Under the pieces are notes generated by a model, which was given only the letters and a program-made list of their open reading frames with translations, was not told the DNA's origin and searched no databases. Below, in pieces: positions 24,714 to 37,166 of a stretch of DNA of 64,000 nt. The stretch is from assembly GCF_023343835.1 (NCBI RefSeq), contig NC_064449.1:868001-932000 (forward strand), given 5' to 3'. The translations under genes were made by a program, and so were the position numbers. Within the stretch, counting starts at the first letter, position 1; each line of letters begins with the position of its first letter. The DNA is from Lagopus muta. Taxonomy: Eukaryota > Chordata > Aves > Galliformes > Phasianidae.

Positions 24714-24714
24714 A

Positions 24715-26900
24715 CTCAACCAAGGAGAGAGTTCACCAAATACACAAACGTCATGCTCCTATACAATCATTCTAAAACTTGTGCTGACTACAGAGCTGAT
24801 AGTCATGCACTGATCTCATTATTTTTATTAGAAAACCATTTCTTTTAGTTTTGATTTGAAATTGGTGAAATTGAGCTTTTTTTGTGCAATAAAAATTTCC
24901 AAACCCTGGAAGACTGTAAGGATTCCATCTTTGCTTCATTAGGACATAATTCACTATATATGGTATCTCAGGGGATGCAAGACAAAGCTGGGCATGACAC
25001 TCTGAGACATGAAGGTCATTTGGTACAGTTTTATGTTTATTTGATAGAAATTGAGATATAATGACGAAAGACTTCATTACAGTGTTCTAAGATGTACCAC
25101 CAATCACAAATGCAGCCCAGTATACTCTTCACTTATTGTTGTGATATAATTTCAGTGTCTCCAGCACTGTTAATATCGTGTAAACTCTTCCATTTCACAT
25201 CATTTTTTCTTCCCCTAGCAAGTATTCAGTAGAAGATCACATCAGCATGAATTACGACTACGTAATTTTTTCGGTATTATTTTAACCACAGGTGCATATA
25301 CAGAAATGCACCGTCAGTGGTAAAGAGAACACCAGGTTCAGCCGTAGAGTTGCACAGTCAGATATTTCCTGTGATTTTGATCATTCTGGCAGCTTTTTTT
25401 TTTCCCTCCCTAACTCATAATTAATGTGTTTTTCTTTAGGTAGGTCTGATACTTTAAAGTTTGTCTGATATTTCAAAACGCTTATGTAAAATTTATAAAG
25501 TCTCGGAATGGAGACAACAAATACTGCACATCCTTAGTAGTGTCAATCTACATAGGACAAGTCAGTGCAAAACATCCATCTGCACTTACATTAATGCTTT
25601 TTCAGTAGCACGTAGGACTCTAAACAGGGTTTAATATATAATCAATGGATGTGTCTGCCTTGCAAGCAATTCGTTAAGTTCAGAACGTAGAAATACGTGC
25701 ACATATGAAAGTGTTTCAAATTCTGCAGACAAAATCACAAAGTAGAAAGAAACAGCTACGCCAGATCAAAGCAAGTACAGCCTGACGGTCGTGTAAATAC
25801 CCACATACAGCAACATTAACCACCTTGAGAATGCTACCTGAATTCTTCTTCCATGCTAAGCAAGAAGCAAGCACTCTGTCTTCATCTTTTGCAGAACTAT
25901 AACCTCAGTTTCTTGCATGCATTTTCCAACGTACTGCAACAGCATCTGGCTCTGACCTAATCAATGAGATAACAGATCTTGTTCTGATCGGATTCCCTCG
26001 CTCCTACCAGCCGAGCACTCAGCTTTCAAGCAAGTTCCCTTAAATCTGCTGTGAGGCAAAAAACTGACCCTGGTGACACTAAATTGACTAGAAGCAGAAT
26101 GAGACACGGAACCCTAGGAATTATTTGTACAAAAAGACTGAATGAAAGACAGTGCTCCTCCAGGAGAAGGAATTCTGAGATCTCCAGTGTTCATTTGCAA
26201 ATCAAACTTTCCTTAAAGACAGCTGGAAAGTACAGGAGATCTTTCTCAGAAATTCTCACATTCAGATGCTGTTTTCCCAGTGGCTGATATTCTGGCTGGC
26301 ACAACATTATGGACAATTTTTGAGACATTAAAGACAATTTTTCAAGGTTATGACCCAAACAAATAAAAGCCAGGAAGTGCAGCCTTAGGACTAATACCAT
26401 GTTCTTACCTCTCTCGTCACTGTGCTTCTTCCCACAAAATCACCCTTTGGTTGTGTGAGGCAAGTAGGAAATAGTAGCCTTAACTGACACGTCTGGGACT
26501 CTTTCAGCTCTGTCCAAAACCTTATTGTTACCCAAGCACAAATGAATCCTTTTCTATTTTTGGGTCTGTGCTGCGCATGCATAAACACAATATTCCCTAA
26601 TTATGGAAGTAATGAAAAGACCCAACTAGTGGCTTTTTCACATGGTTTTCAGAAAAGAGAAATCATTTTTATTGCTGCGACAAGAACATGGAATGATAAG
26701 ACCAGCAATAGCTATCAAAGAAAAACAGGTGATTTTCTGTCATTAATACTGCACAGTGCCTCGTACTATTTAACATCAGTAGCATTTTGGTTTGCATTAT
26801 GTACTAAGGGTCCCAATTCTCTAAAGATTTTTGCATAGGGATACAGTTCATGAAACATCCAAGTACATCTGAAGCATTTAGTCCAGAAGAATAAATCAAG
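24715..26900. other. Unique non-coding DNA
   Basis: No transposon, exon or strong motif cluster is recognised. The sequence returns to AT-rich and CpG-poor immediately after the block at 24.6 kb. Confidence 0.5.
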
Positions 26901-26901
26901 T

Positions 26902-26907
26902 AAAAGG

Positions 26908-26940
<33 letters not shown>

Positions 26941-26950
26941 AAGAAAAAGG
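26902..26950 (+). repeat. Homopurine tract with A31
   Basis: Forty-nine purines, including 31 consecutive A at 26908-26938. No retroposon body is recognised upstream. Confidence 0.92.
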
Positions 26951-27255
26951 CAAAAAACAAAGAGAAAATGAAAGAAAAAAAGGGAATTGGTAGCTTGAAT
27001 CTACCACTATTAGTTCAGTGCTTAATACTTCAATAACACTGTGTGATGAAAGACTGAACATACAGGTTTTCTCCGTGTTGATTCTCTGCAAGTTCTTTTG
27101 CATATTTTCTCCAGCAAAATGTTTAAACTTTAACAGTATTTCAGCATTCAAACCATGATATATGTGCATGTAAAACTTCGGAGCGTGTACATAGTTATTC
27201 ATTAAAACAAGCTTTATGGCACTTGCAGTTTATTTCTGCATTTTTAAGGTGCATT

Positions 27256-27284
27256 TAAATAAATAAATAAATAAATAAATAAAA
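27256..27284. repeat. (AAAT)n microsatellite
   Basis: About seven AAAT units, the same unit as at 7615-7648. A T18 run follows at about 27344-27361. Confidence 0.95.
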
Positions 27285-27672
27285 GCATTTCAGTTGGATT
27301 TCATTGAATGTGTCAGATACCTTGACATTTTAGGGACTTAAAAGTTTTTTTTTTTTTTTTTAGCTACAAAAAGAATTTCTTGAAAGAGGTTTGCTAGGGA
27401 GGGGGAAACCCTTTTAGAAGAAGGCTTGGGGCCAGAGGGGTGCAATGGGTGAAAAGACTTTATTTTCTTCAGCTCAAATTCCAAAGGAGGAAGACAGGGA
27501 GAAATAGGAACTGAAACTAATTTACCTGCATTCCTTTGTCACTGCTTGGCCCTTGACTAGTAAATGATTCCTTTCACTAGCCAATAAAACCAAATCAAAA
27601 GCAGGCTTAGAGAGCAGAGGGGGGAAGGGGGGGAATAAAGTAAGAAGAGAGAATCAACTTAAACTCCAACAC

Positions 27673-27713
27673 AAAAAAAAAAAAAAAAAAGAAGAAGAAG
27701 AAAAGGAAGAAAG
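27673..27713 (+). repeat. Homopurine tract: A18 then GAA repeats
   Basis: 41 purines, A18 followed by GAA units. This is the last of five long + strand purine tracts between 23.2 and 27.7 kb. Confidence 0.92.
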
Positions 27714-27714
27714 C

Positions 27715-28293
27715 AAACTCACTGCTTGTAGTTTCCAAAAGCTCTGAGGAACTGTTTGCCTGACTCCTTCTGCCAACTTCTCAGCATCAGCACAGCACAA
27801 AGATGTCCTCTACCTGCTGTCTTGCAGCATTACCTGAGGTTATTCCGTTGTTACGCAGGATGGATTGAGTTGCTTTTGTCTCCTTGTAAAGCTGGCCCCA
27901 TAAGCCCAGCCAATTTAGATCCAGTGGAAGGATTATACAGCTCCTTCAGAGATGAAGGGTATCCAAGAACAGGTTTGCTCTGCACAAACGTGGTGCCCAG
28001 ACAGTGTGCCCCTAAGATCTGGTAAATGTTCCATTCAAAAAGTGCTGCATACCAACATGACAGAGGCACGGAAAAGTCTGAAAAGGAGTTTGTCTGGTAC
28101 TGATGGACACTACAAAAACATATCTAGCAGCAGTTTTTGCTCCTTTACATTCTAGAAAAGACAAACATTCAGAGAATGATGCAGGATGTATTGACATAAT
28201 CAATGTGTCCACACATTATGGGCACATAGAGGTCAACTAAAACATACTTAAATTTTTGAACTTAATTTTTGCCATATTAATCACCTCTAACAA
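27715..28293. other. Unique non-coding DNA
   Basis: Short overlapping frames on both strands, with no protein motif. Nothing else is recognised. Confidence 0.45.
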
Positions 28294-28345
28294 ATCTAGA
28301 ATTGAAAAACAGTTTGTGTTGGAAGGGACAGATGAGCTGACTCCA
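28294..28345 (-). mobile_element. Possible CR1 3' tail, antisense, decayed
   Basis: ATCTAGAATTG followed by AGTTTGTGTTGGAAGGGAC resembles the reverse complement of the CR1 end (GTCCCTTCCAACCCAAACCATT). Only about 50 bp are recognisable. Confidence 0.45.
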
Positions 28346-28929
28346 TCAAAAACAGACAAGTGATATTTTTTGTTCTTGAAATGACCGTATCATCTTTTTA
28401 GCTTCAAAAAGGTTTTCTCAGAGCTGAATAGATAGTATTTTTCACAATTGGACTCTAGGTATTTCTTCTTCCATCCCTCTTTTAACTAGAAAGAATAAAT
28501 GGGTAGCAGTCAGACAGACAAGCAAGCTGGTAAAAACTGTAATAGAGATAAAAAAAATATCCAAATGCTGGTCTTTCAGCTGTAAACATGTCTCTGCAAG
28601 TGTTACTAACAAAGTCCAATAAAAGTCATGAGCTATGATCACAAATGGAAATACAGATGATCTACCAGGATGGATTAGGCTTTATGCCTCTCAAAGTCAG
28701 CTTATGTAAAAATTCATGCTTTTATTTTCAAGTATTATATGTTTACAGAGAAAAGAGGCAGAGGGTATGACCTACTCTTGTCAGACTGAAACAGAGAACA
28801 TCACCAAGAGCTCTAGAACCCTATGCGCAGCAGCAAAGCCTGAATCAGTGGCAGCATGAACCATGCAAAGCCACATGGTCAGGAGCAGAAGTGAAATTAG
28901 ACTCACGCAAATTCGTGCAGCATTCCATA

Positions 28930-29487
28930 TTTTTTTTTATGCCCCATCTGCAGCACTGCACCCAGGTCTGGAGCCCCCAGTACAAAAAAGACAGGGAGCT
29001 GTTGGAGAGGGTCCAGAGGAGCCACAAAGATGGTCAGGGGGCTGCAGCACCTCCACTATGAAGACAGGCTGAGGGAGCTGGGCTTGTTTAGCATGGAGAA
29101 AAGAAGGCTGCAGGGTGACCTCATTGCAGCCTGCAGGACCTGAAGGGAGCCTGCAAACAGGAGGGGAGTCAACTCTTTGAATGGGTTTATAACAGCAGGA
29201 CAAGGGGAAATGGTTTGAAGTTGAGGGAGAGGAAATTGAGGTTGGATGTCAGGGGGAAGTTCTTTACAGAGAGGGTGGTGAGGTGCTGGAACAGCTGCCC
29301 AGAGAAGCTGTGGATGCCCCGCCCTGGAGATGTTCAAGACAAGGTTGGATGGGGACCTGGGCAGCCTGGTCTGGTATTAAATTTGGAGCTTGGTGGCCCT
29401 GCATGTGGCAGGGGGGCTGGAGATTCACGATCGTTGAGGTCCCTTACAACCCTGGCCATTCTGTGATTCTGTGATTCTGTGATTCTA
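28930..29487 (+). mobile_element. CR1 LINE: ORF2 C-terminus and 3' UTR
   Basis: About 560 bp of sense CR1. It begins with the reading [20 protein letters not shown], the conserved region after the reverse transcriptase. It continues through [18 protein letters not shown] and KLRERKLRLDVRGKFFTERV segments (residues from 29215 on) and ends in the 3' UTR and the tail ATTCTGTGATTCTGTGATTCT (29458-29487). The reading switches frame several times, so this is a dead copy. It is truncated at the 5' end, as is usual after target-primed reverse transcription. The final blocks match 1338-1470. Confidence 0.93.
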
Positions 29488-31536
29488 GAAGCTCAGATAG
29501 CTGTAAAAGTTCTCACATCTTACAAAAAAAGAATATTGGGATCTTAAAGTTACAGAAATCAAACACATGAAATACTTCTTGTTCCCTTTGGTATCTTACT
29601 TAGGAAGTATGTCATTCCCAGGCCTGAAGAAAGGAAAGTAGAAAGTGAAGCAAAAGGATTTGTCCTGTGCCATATGCAGAGCTAGAGGTTAGCCAGGATC
29701 CAATACTGCAGCTCCTGAGTCTCAAACTTGTACTCATTCCTTCAGATAAAGTTTCTCACAATTAGAAAACGTTCTGTCAAAGAACCATTGTCTCCAAGAG
29801 CCTCAAGTTCTGCAGTGTGTCAGCCAAGCTCCTTATAGACAGTACTGAAAAACTAAAATAAGGACTCGAACGTCTATTTCACATGTAAATGATTTTCAGA
29901 TAATGAGACTGAAACAATTTGTACAGTACATACACATGGATGATTGAACTGAACTTGCTAGCATGCAATAGTCAGCGCAGTAACATTTAATGAGCATTTC
30001 TTTCCTTCTTTTTCTATCACTTTTTTCCTCCACTTACAGTTTTTAGAGTTAAAGCTAATCTACAGAGGGGAAGGAACTTCATAAAGCAACTCTGACTTGA
30101 GGTATCGCTCTTCCACATTCTTTGAATGGAGTTTCTTTCAACTACAGAATCAACAAAGACAAATGGGAATCCCTTGATGCTGTGCTCTCAAATGTACAGA
30201 TTCTGGAAGCATGCTCACGGGGTCAGCAACAGCCACTAGCAATTATGCTCCAGTCGTATGTTATCAGCTTCTCAGAGAGTTCTGAATGATGTGCACATAG
30301 TCCTGTCCTGATTCTTCCTCAGTCTGACTCATTACCAGAATCTTTCAGAAAAACTGCTGAGAGTTTCTATCCAGCTCACACTGAATTTCAGTGAAAGAGA
30401 AGCCTTTATTTCCTTGTTAAACCCTGGCATGCATGTTCTAGGGAACCATTCATGCTTGGGAAAGCAACTTTCCCTGCAGCCCAGTGGGCAGCACAAAGGA
30501 AGCTGTGCCTGAACTCCCCACTTAGGTCTGTGGGCAGACACTGTGAGCTAGCAAGCTCTGATGAGTAGTCAAATATTGACAAGTAGTCAAATATTAGTCA
30601 GGAGAAGTGTTAGTGAAATAGATCATAATTACCCAAAGATGTCAGATCTAACAGTCATAAAATATCAGAGATAGCTCATAGCACAGTGACGTTTGTGTGC
30701 AGATTTATTTTGACAGACAACTACCAGCTTTACCTCTGCATTCAGCAAGACTTCAAATCTCAGAAGCAGAAGCTTCTGAGCTTCTATTCACATGGTGATA
30801 GCCTCAGCCAAATCGCACTGAAGAAAGTCTGCATTTCAGAAGAGCAATGTTGAGATTGGACTTAATTTAGAGGGGGAATTTCAGTGTCTTTATTCCCTAG
30901 CCCTAGCATCAATCTCAACCTTTTAACCACACATTGCAGGTTGTCTGAGGTCACTTAAAAGAGAACAATGAAACAGCAAAAGAAGGTTAAAGGAAAAGAA
31001 ATTTTGTAGAAGATACATAGACCTTTTCCTGGTGGTGGAAAGAAAAAGAAATGCATCACAGAAATCTTAGCTTTGTCAGTGTGGATGCCAATAAAGTAAC
31101 AAAGATTCTTTGTTTTATCAGAAAACCCACATCAGACTTAACACATCACACATTCAGACACATCTGAAGGAATGACAATAAGAAGCAACCTAAATAATAA
31201 GTTTAGTCAATAGGAATATATAAAGTCTGTCAGTCTGCTGGAAAGGAAGTGGTAGCAGCTGGGTTTAAAGGAAAGGCACTAATCTCATAACACGGTTGGA
31301 TAATGTGAAGGGCTGAAGGCATTGCATATGCCATGAAAATCCAGTGGAGACAACGGGAAAATTTGAGACACTCCAGAAAAAGAAGATGGCTAGAGATGGA
31401 TTACACAAGAAACGGGCAAAGCAGCCAAAAAGTCTTCATGAGAAATAACCAGTTACTCTATGCACAGAAACGCATTGTCCAGGCAACCAAATTCAGACCA
31501 GACTGAAATGTCACCAAGTGGAGTGTGGTAGGAGCA
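29488..31536. other. Unique non-coding DNA
   Basis: No repeat family is recognised. GTAGTCAAATATT is repeated at 30565-30577 and 30583-30595, a short tandem duplication with an 18-bp period. Confidence 0.5.
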
Positions 31537-31538
31537 TA

Positions 31539-32082
31539 CGTTGGTCACTCTGAAAGTAATGCCTCCTATTTATTTCCATGGAAACTACAGTAGATACAAA
31601 GAATGCAATAACACTGTTGGATAGAGCACATTCTCAGTTACAAAACGTTACTTTTCAACATAGTCACCACTATTAGCTATCCAGCAATGAACAAGAGCTG
31701 TATGCTGCACTCAGAATGATCTATACCAGAGAAGGTGATCCACTACCACTGTTGCCTCTGCTGAATGCACCATACACTCCTCACAGGGCTCACATCCATG
31801 GCTCAGTATCCATGAGTGTTAAGCAAGCACCGGTTAATGTTAATGGGTGGTATTTTTTTTTTTTTCCCCCACATGGAGAAAATCTGTTCCACACCTTTGC
31901 TTCATTTATACTTCCATGCCAGACATTATCGTGTCAGACTGCCCCTCTGCTGCCACTTGTCATCAGAATGTAGTGGGGTACTGAGGGGAAGGTTCAGCCT
32001 TTACTGCCATACTGACATCTGCCTCTCATCTCATGGATCAACATAATAAAAATAGGAGGCATTACTTCTGGAGCAGCCTTTG
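31539..32082. mobile_element. Galluhop-like mariner element, internally deleted
   Basis: The terminal inverted repeats are visible: the left end contains CTGAAAGTAATGCCTCCTAT and the right end, reverse-complemented, reads CCAGAAGTAATGCCTCCTAT. TA dinucleotides flank both sides (31537-31538 and 32083-32084), the mariner target duplication. At about 544 bp it is well short of an autonomous mariner of roughly 1.2-1.3 kb, and no transposase frame remains. It shares internal blocks such as AGAGCACATTCTCAG and TCAGACTGCCC with the copy at 37167-37521. Galluhop is known from chicken and relatives. Confidence 0.88.
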
Positions 32083-32084
32083 TA

Positions 32085-35000
32085 CAAGAAGTCATGGCCC
32101 CTGTCCTGAAGTATTTGTATTTACTGATATTAGGAATTCACAAATGTTGTGTCGGTAGGATTGTTCAGTGCTCTATTTTCTTTGTTGTTTCATTTTTTTG
32201 TTTGCATTCCTGTATCTCTCAATCGTGACACCAATAATTTATAAGTGCTTTTACTCATATGGCAGTATAAACATATACTGCTTTCCGTATCCTTGGTTAC
32301 AAACTAGTAAGGCAAACTGATTATATATCAGTTCTAGCAGCAGGAACTTCAGCATATTTAAGGTATCTCATTTTTCTCACTTAATTCTGCAAATTTTGTA
32401 AGACTAGCAAATTACAATGATAAATTGTTGTGTGGAATAATCTTCCTTGCTCTCCCTAATCTCTTTGTCTCCACAGAGTCTATAATTTAATGGAGCAGGA
32501 TGCTTCAAGATGTTGCCAAGGCCATTATCTCTAGTTGTATTAATAAACTTGCCCTCAGGACACACCCATATTAACACTACCACATGCACAGAATACAAGA
32601 CCTGCTTGACACAGAAGGCACACAAAATGCCTCAGCACCCACAGGCAACATCTCACAGTACTATGCAACAGAACTAGGCAGGGCATCGCAAACACAGACA
32701 TATGTGCATGCAAAAAACCCCTTTCTAATGCACAAGAAAGCAGGTTGTGCAACTTATTTGCCAAGCTGTAAGTTTCCTCAAGCAAACAAGTCAGCAGGAA
32801 ACTCCTCAAACAAGCCAGAGCTGGCCACACAGAATATGTCTACTGCGAAGTAACCCCTCCCTTTAGTTGTTAGCTTCCATAATGGGACAAACCCTGGCCA
32901 GAGGGCTTGAGGAATAGGAAGGCAGTAACAGAAGATTTCAAGATTCAGCCCATGAAATATCATAGGGAAGACTGCCTACCAGAGCACAGAACAAAACAAA
33001 ACAAATCAAACAACAGAAAACAAAAACCAAGTCTGTTACCAGTAATGACTCTTGCAGTAAATATTTGGATATAGAAGCATAAAACACTGCAGTGAGACAG
33101 TCTTCCCAAAAAAGCATAGCACTTCTTTGTCGACTGTGACTTCTCTCAGGAATATGCAAATGCACTGCAGATAAATATTGTTATGCATACAATCATCTTA
33201 AGAGGGCACTGAAGTAACCACAGAGTGTTCCTGGTACCTTGTATCCAATCTGCTTGCCACCAGCATGATTTCTGGTACCACAGAAAGAGGTGATGTTGGT
33301 CAACTGTAATCAAACCTACAAGGGGAAAACAATTGATTTCTGTCATGCATTTTTGACCCATGTTGCAGTTTGAATTTTTATTCTCTGAAAACACTACAAA
33401 AAACAGATTTGACCATTGTAACGCCTTTCTAGCATTATATTCCCACTCTTACTGTATTTACAGACACATATATTAAGCCAGCCTTGGCTTTAGCTAAGAG
33501 CAGGCTGATTTGCAAACACTCAAGATCTTCCAGCTTCTTTCCTTGTTTTTCTAATAGTCAAGTCAGTTCCCCTTGCTGGCTATTAAACATACCCACTAGT
33601 TCATATCAGGACACCTTACCTCTTTTTGATGCCTTCTGCAGTGTATGGTCTACTAAATCAGTGGAGGAGACCATGATTTTTCACAGCTTCTTCTTGCTCC
33701 CTTCACAGAGCATCTTCTGCCGTTTGAGTAGATCTCAGTAACCCAGTGCAAGAGAAGCAAAAGAAGATATCAGGCAGTTTTTCACATTCACACTACTGAA
33801 TTCAGCAATGACAGTGACATCTCTGCCATCTTATATCTCTGTGCTTCTTTCCTTTTGTCTCTGGCTGTTTCATCTCTGTATACTTCAGCATCCAATCATC
33901 CATTCTACCCTTCATTTCCAAGATGCTGTCCACTTAAGAACACCTACTAGCAATGATGAAAGAGAGGTGTTGTGAATCTCAAGTTAGACTAACAGAAAGA
34001 TGTGCTGATGTCACCCCATCTCCTTGAGCTATAAGATTTAGCCTGGTTTATTATTAATACATAAGTCCCATACTTATGTCTCCCACTGCCTTCACTTTAT
34101 CCTATAATGGACAGAGCTGCAGATAAATTCTTTTCCTCTCAGAAATCCATCACACTTGACACTGAGGAGTTGGGGCAAGGAAATACATTAAAATAAATGA
34201 GTTTTGTTCTTTGTTTCTATCTGGCAAAGGAAGCATTCTCCATACCATGCCATTTCAAGGCCTTTCTTTGAAAATCCTTCCTCTTCTTTAAATAACAAGG
34301 GGTAGCAGTCAAGGGAAAGCATGGGCTACTTGATCCATTGTTTGGCCCCCAGCCAGGTACTGCTGGCCCCTCTTTCCCTCTCTGCCACCCGTTTTTCTAT
34401 CGTTCCTGTAATTTGGGGAGATTAAGATGTATAGCCTGTAAATTGGCTAAACTTTTCCAGGCTGCTTTAATGAGACTTCATATAATAGAGTTGGCTTTTT
34501 TTCCCCTTTTTTTTTTTTCTCTTTTTCTTAATATTTTCCTTAACGTGACCCATATGGAAATAAAAAGATATATTTTTTAATGTATGCTAGATTATGGCCG
34601 ACATTTTCCCCAAATTAAAATCCATGCTTCAGCAGCAGCATACATTTTCAATGATGTCAAATATATTTTTTCAGCCAACTGGCTGGGGTCACCGTTATAA
34701 CTCAAAGTTTAAGTGTGCTGGATAATCAGTAGAACATGTGAGCCTCTGTGGGGCACTGTGGTTGCCTCGGCACAGCAGCACTCTCCAGCACACTGGACCT
34801 ATTCTACTCTCAGGCAATCAGGGAGGCAGCACAGGGTAGTGCAAAGCTCTGCCTCCAATGGGCTGACAACCACACGGCTCACAACAGGAACCATGTGGCA
34901 CCAGGCTACGTCAACATCAAGATCCCCCAGCAGAGATCACCGGAATGCAAGCATCATGCTCAGCAACAGACTAAACTTATAGACCAAGCTAATAATTCCA

Positions 35001-36352
35001 GGCATCTCCCTCGATGATAGACGAGATGCCCTTCACTTAGGGATGCCATTCAAGGCTCGTCAGCCATTGGTGTTACCATTCAGTTGGAAATAATTCCCAA
35101 CGGAAGCAGCCAGCGACTGTTAGTATTGTTACAGCACGTACACTTCTAAGTACTGACTTCACTGATATTTCTCACCTTGAAAATACAAATAATGTTGGAA
35201 AATTGGTTACAGACTAGGAAGTGTTTTCTCCCAACTAATAATGTTCCTTAAAAGAACACATGTTGCCTGCAATTATGCAAGAATCAGTATTTAAGTGAAA
35301 TTCTTTTAACAAATCTGGGTAGTCTAAATTCAAACAAATTGGAAAAATATTTACCAAATGTAAGAGCAAAAGAGGACACTGTAACGATTTTGTTACGGAT
35401 ATTGATTTTTCTATTTAAACTGCTCTTTTCATTGGAAAAGCATTTGATAACAAAGCCTTGTTGATCTGGGAGCGCAGATGAAACATCAGGCTTTCAGTGA
35501 TTTTGCTTTAATATTTTCACATTATAGCCTGCCGTCAAAGGTTGCATTATCATCCTGTCCAGTCAAAAATTCCGGTTTCCAACAAAAGGATTTTCATTCA
35601 GCTTTCCAAAACAATGTATTCTGACTGATTTCAGAGCTCACACAAGAACACAACGATGTTTTAGGATAGAAAACAAAGATCTTGTCCATAGCAAAGGGTG
35701 CCGCGTGGATGTTTCCATTGGCTGGTGTAGAGACAGTTGCCCCAGTAACCCCAGAATGGGTGCACTTCAAATAGGAAAAACCCACAATTTTGCTTACAGT
35801 GTTTATTTTGAAGAGTGGAAAATTCTTATCAACTATAGCAACAAATGCTTCTCTCATAATGGAAGTGACCCCACTCAGAAGATTAAGCGTGTCAGCTCTG
35901 TTGGGTTATTTACAGTGACAAGCTCTCTGCAGTTAATGCATAAACACCCACCAAAACTTGACTGACAGTTGAAGTGGCAGATAATTTAGGCATTAGGGAT
36001 GATGTTACCTCAACCCGGATTTGAAGAGGTTATGTGATATGTGCCAGGCTTCTCCTGACAATACATTTGTTGTCACACCTGCCTCGCCCAACCCCTACAA
36101 CTTACCATCAGTGCTGTGTTTCTCCAACCTGACATCTGCTGAGTAATGTTTCATCGCATGAAATATTCATTTCTCACCTGTGTCTCACAGGCAAGGAGCC
36201 CCCTGTAGCCCTGCTCTACTGCTGCACAGCCCCACAGAAAGTGAGCTATCACCAGACAGCTGCAGTAGGAGCATTCAATGGAGCTCAACCAGGTAGGGGA
36301 CCTGCCAGACCTGCAGGCAGGGAGGTGCCATCAAGAGCTGTATAGCCTGTTG
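32085..36352. other. Unique non-coding DNA with regulatory-looking segments
   Basis: No transposon is recognised. A pyrimidine tract lies at about 34501-34530. Segment 34700-35150 is richer in GC and has one frame open for about 133 codons except for two adjacent stops. Segment 35390-35960 looks like conserved non-coding DNA and contains the RFX/NF-Y motif pair described separately. Confidence 0.5.
35715..35749. promoter_or_regulatory. NF-Y (CCAAT) and RFX X-box pair
   Basis: CCATTGGCT (35715-35723) is AGCCAATGG on the minus strand, a full NF-Y match (RRCCAATSR). Twelve bases on, GTTGCCCCAGTAAC (35736-35749) fits the RFX X-box GTNRCC-N0-3-RGYAAC with both half-sites intact. RFX and NF-Y often act together at ciliary-gene and MHC class II promoters. 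Here the CCAAT is not in the MHC-II X-Y orientation and I see no gene start. Motif evidence only. Confidence 0.42.
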
Positions 36353-37056
36353 GTACAAGCTGGGGGAGGAAAAGAAAGAGTTAGGTAAAGGACTTGGAGG
36401 TACTGGTGGATGGCAGCTGGACACAAGCCAGCAATGTGCCCTCACAGCCCAGAGAGCCAACTGTATATCCTGGGCTGCATCCAAAGCAGCACAGCCAGCA
36501 GGGCGAGGGAGGGGATCTGCCCCTCTGCTGTGTGCAGTGAGACCTCACCTGCAGTGCCGCGTCCAGATGGGGAGTGATCAGTGCTGGAGAGACACGGAGC
36601 TGTTGGAGCACGGCCAGAGAGGGGCCACTAAAAATGAATGGAACACCTCCCTGTAAGGACAGGCTGACAGCTGGTGCTGGAGAAGACTCCAGGGAGACCT
36701 GAGGGCTGCCTTCAGTATCTGAAGGGACTGTAAGAAGGAAGGGGACAGTTTTGCAGGATCTGTTGTGAAATGACAAGGGGAAGTTGTTTCAAACTAAAAG
36801 AAGGGAGATTTAGACTGGATAAAATGAAAAGGTTTTTTGTGATAAAGGCGGTGAGGCACTGGCACAGGATGCCCAAAGAGGTTATGAGTGCCTCGTCCCT
36901 GCAGACACCCAAGGTCAGGCTGGACGGGGCTCTGAGCACCTGATCAGCTGCAGATGTCCCCGTTTATTAAAGGGCAGTTGGATAAGATGGCCTTTAAGGG
37001 ATCCTTCCAGCTTGAACAGCCCTATAATACCATGATTCTATGATTCCGTGGTTCTG
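36353..37056 (+). mobile_element. CR1 LINE: ORF2 C-terminal region and 3' end
   Basis: About 700 bp of sense CR1. Recognisable are a GGACTTGGAGGTACTGGTGG block (the G-V-L-V-D turn of ORF2), a CACAGCCCAGAGAGCCAACT block followed by CCTGGGCTGCATCCAAAGCA, AGCAGGGCGAGGGAGGGGAT, and GTGAGACCTCACCTGCAGTG. Further on are GGAGCTGTTGGAGCACG and a 3' tail ATGATTCTATGATTC near 37045. Frames are broken. The copy predates or neighbours the Galluhop insertion 110 bp downstream. Confidence 0.92.
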
Positions 37057-37166
37057 AAGCGGTTTTGTACCACAACACTGAACACGTGAAGTGAAACCGG
37101 GGAGCAAAACATTACCTCATGGGTGTCCGACCTCTTGGCATGCCTGGACCATGCTGAGTGAGCATA

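Noticed and set aside
26902..26950. A31 tract as a possible retrocopy or SINE tail
   Set aside because: No body, target duplication or poly(A) signal could be placed upstream; birds have few recent SINEs.
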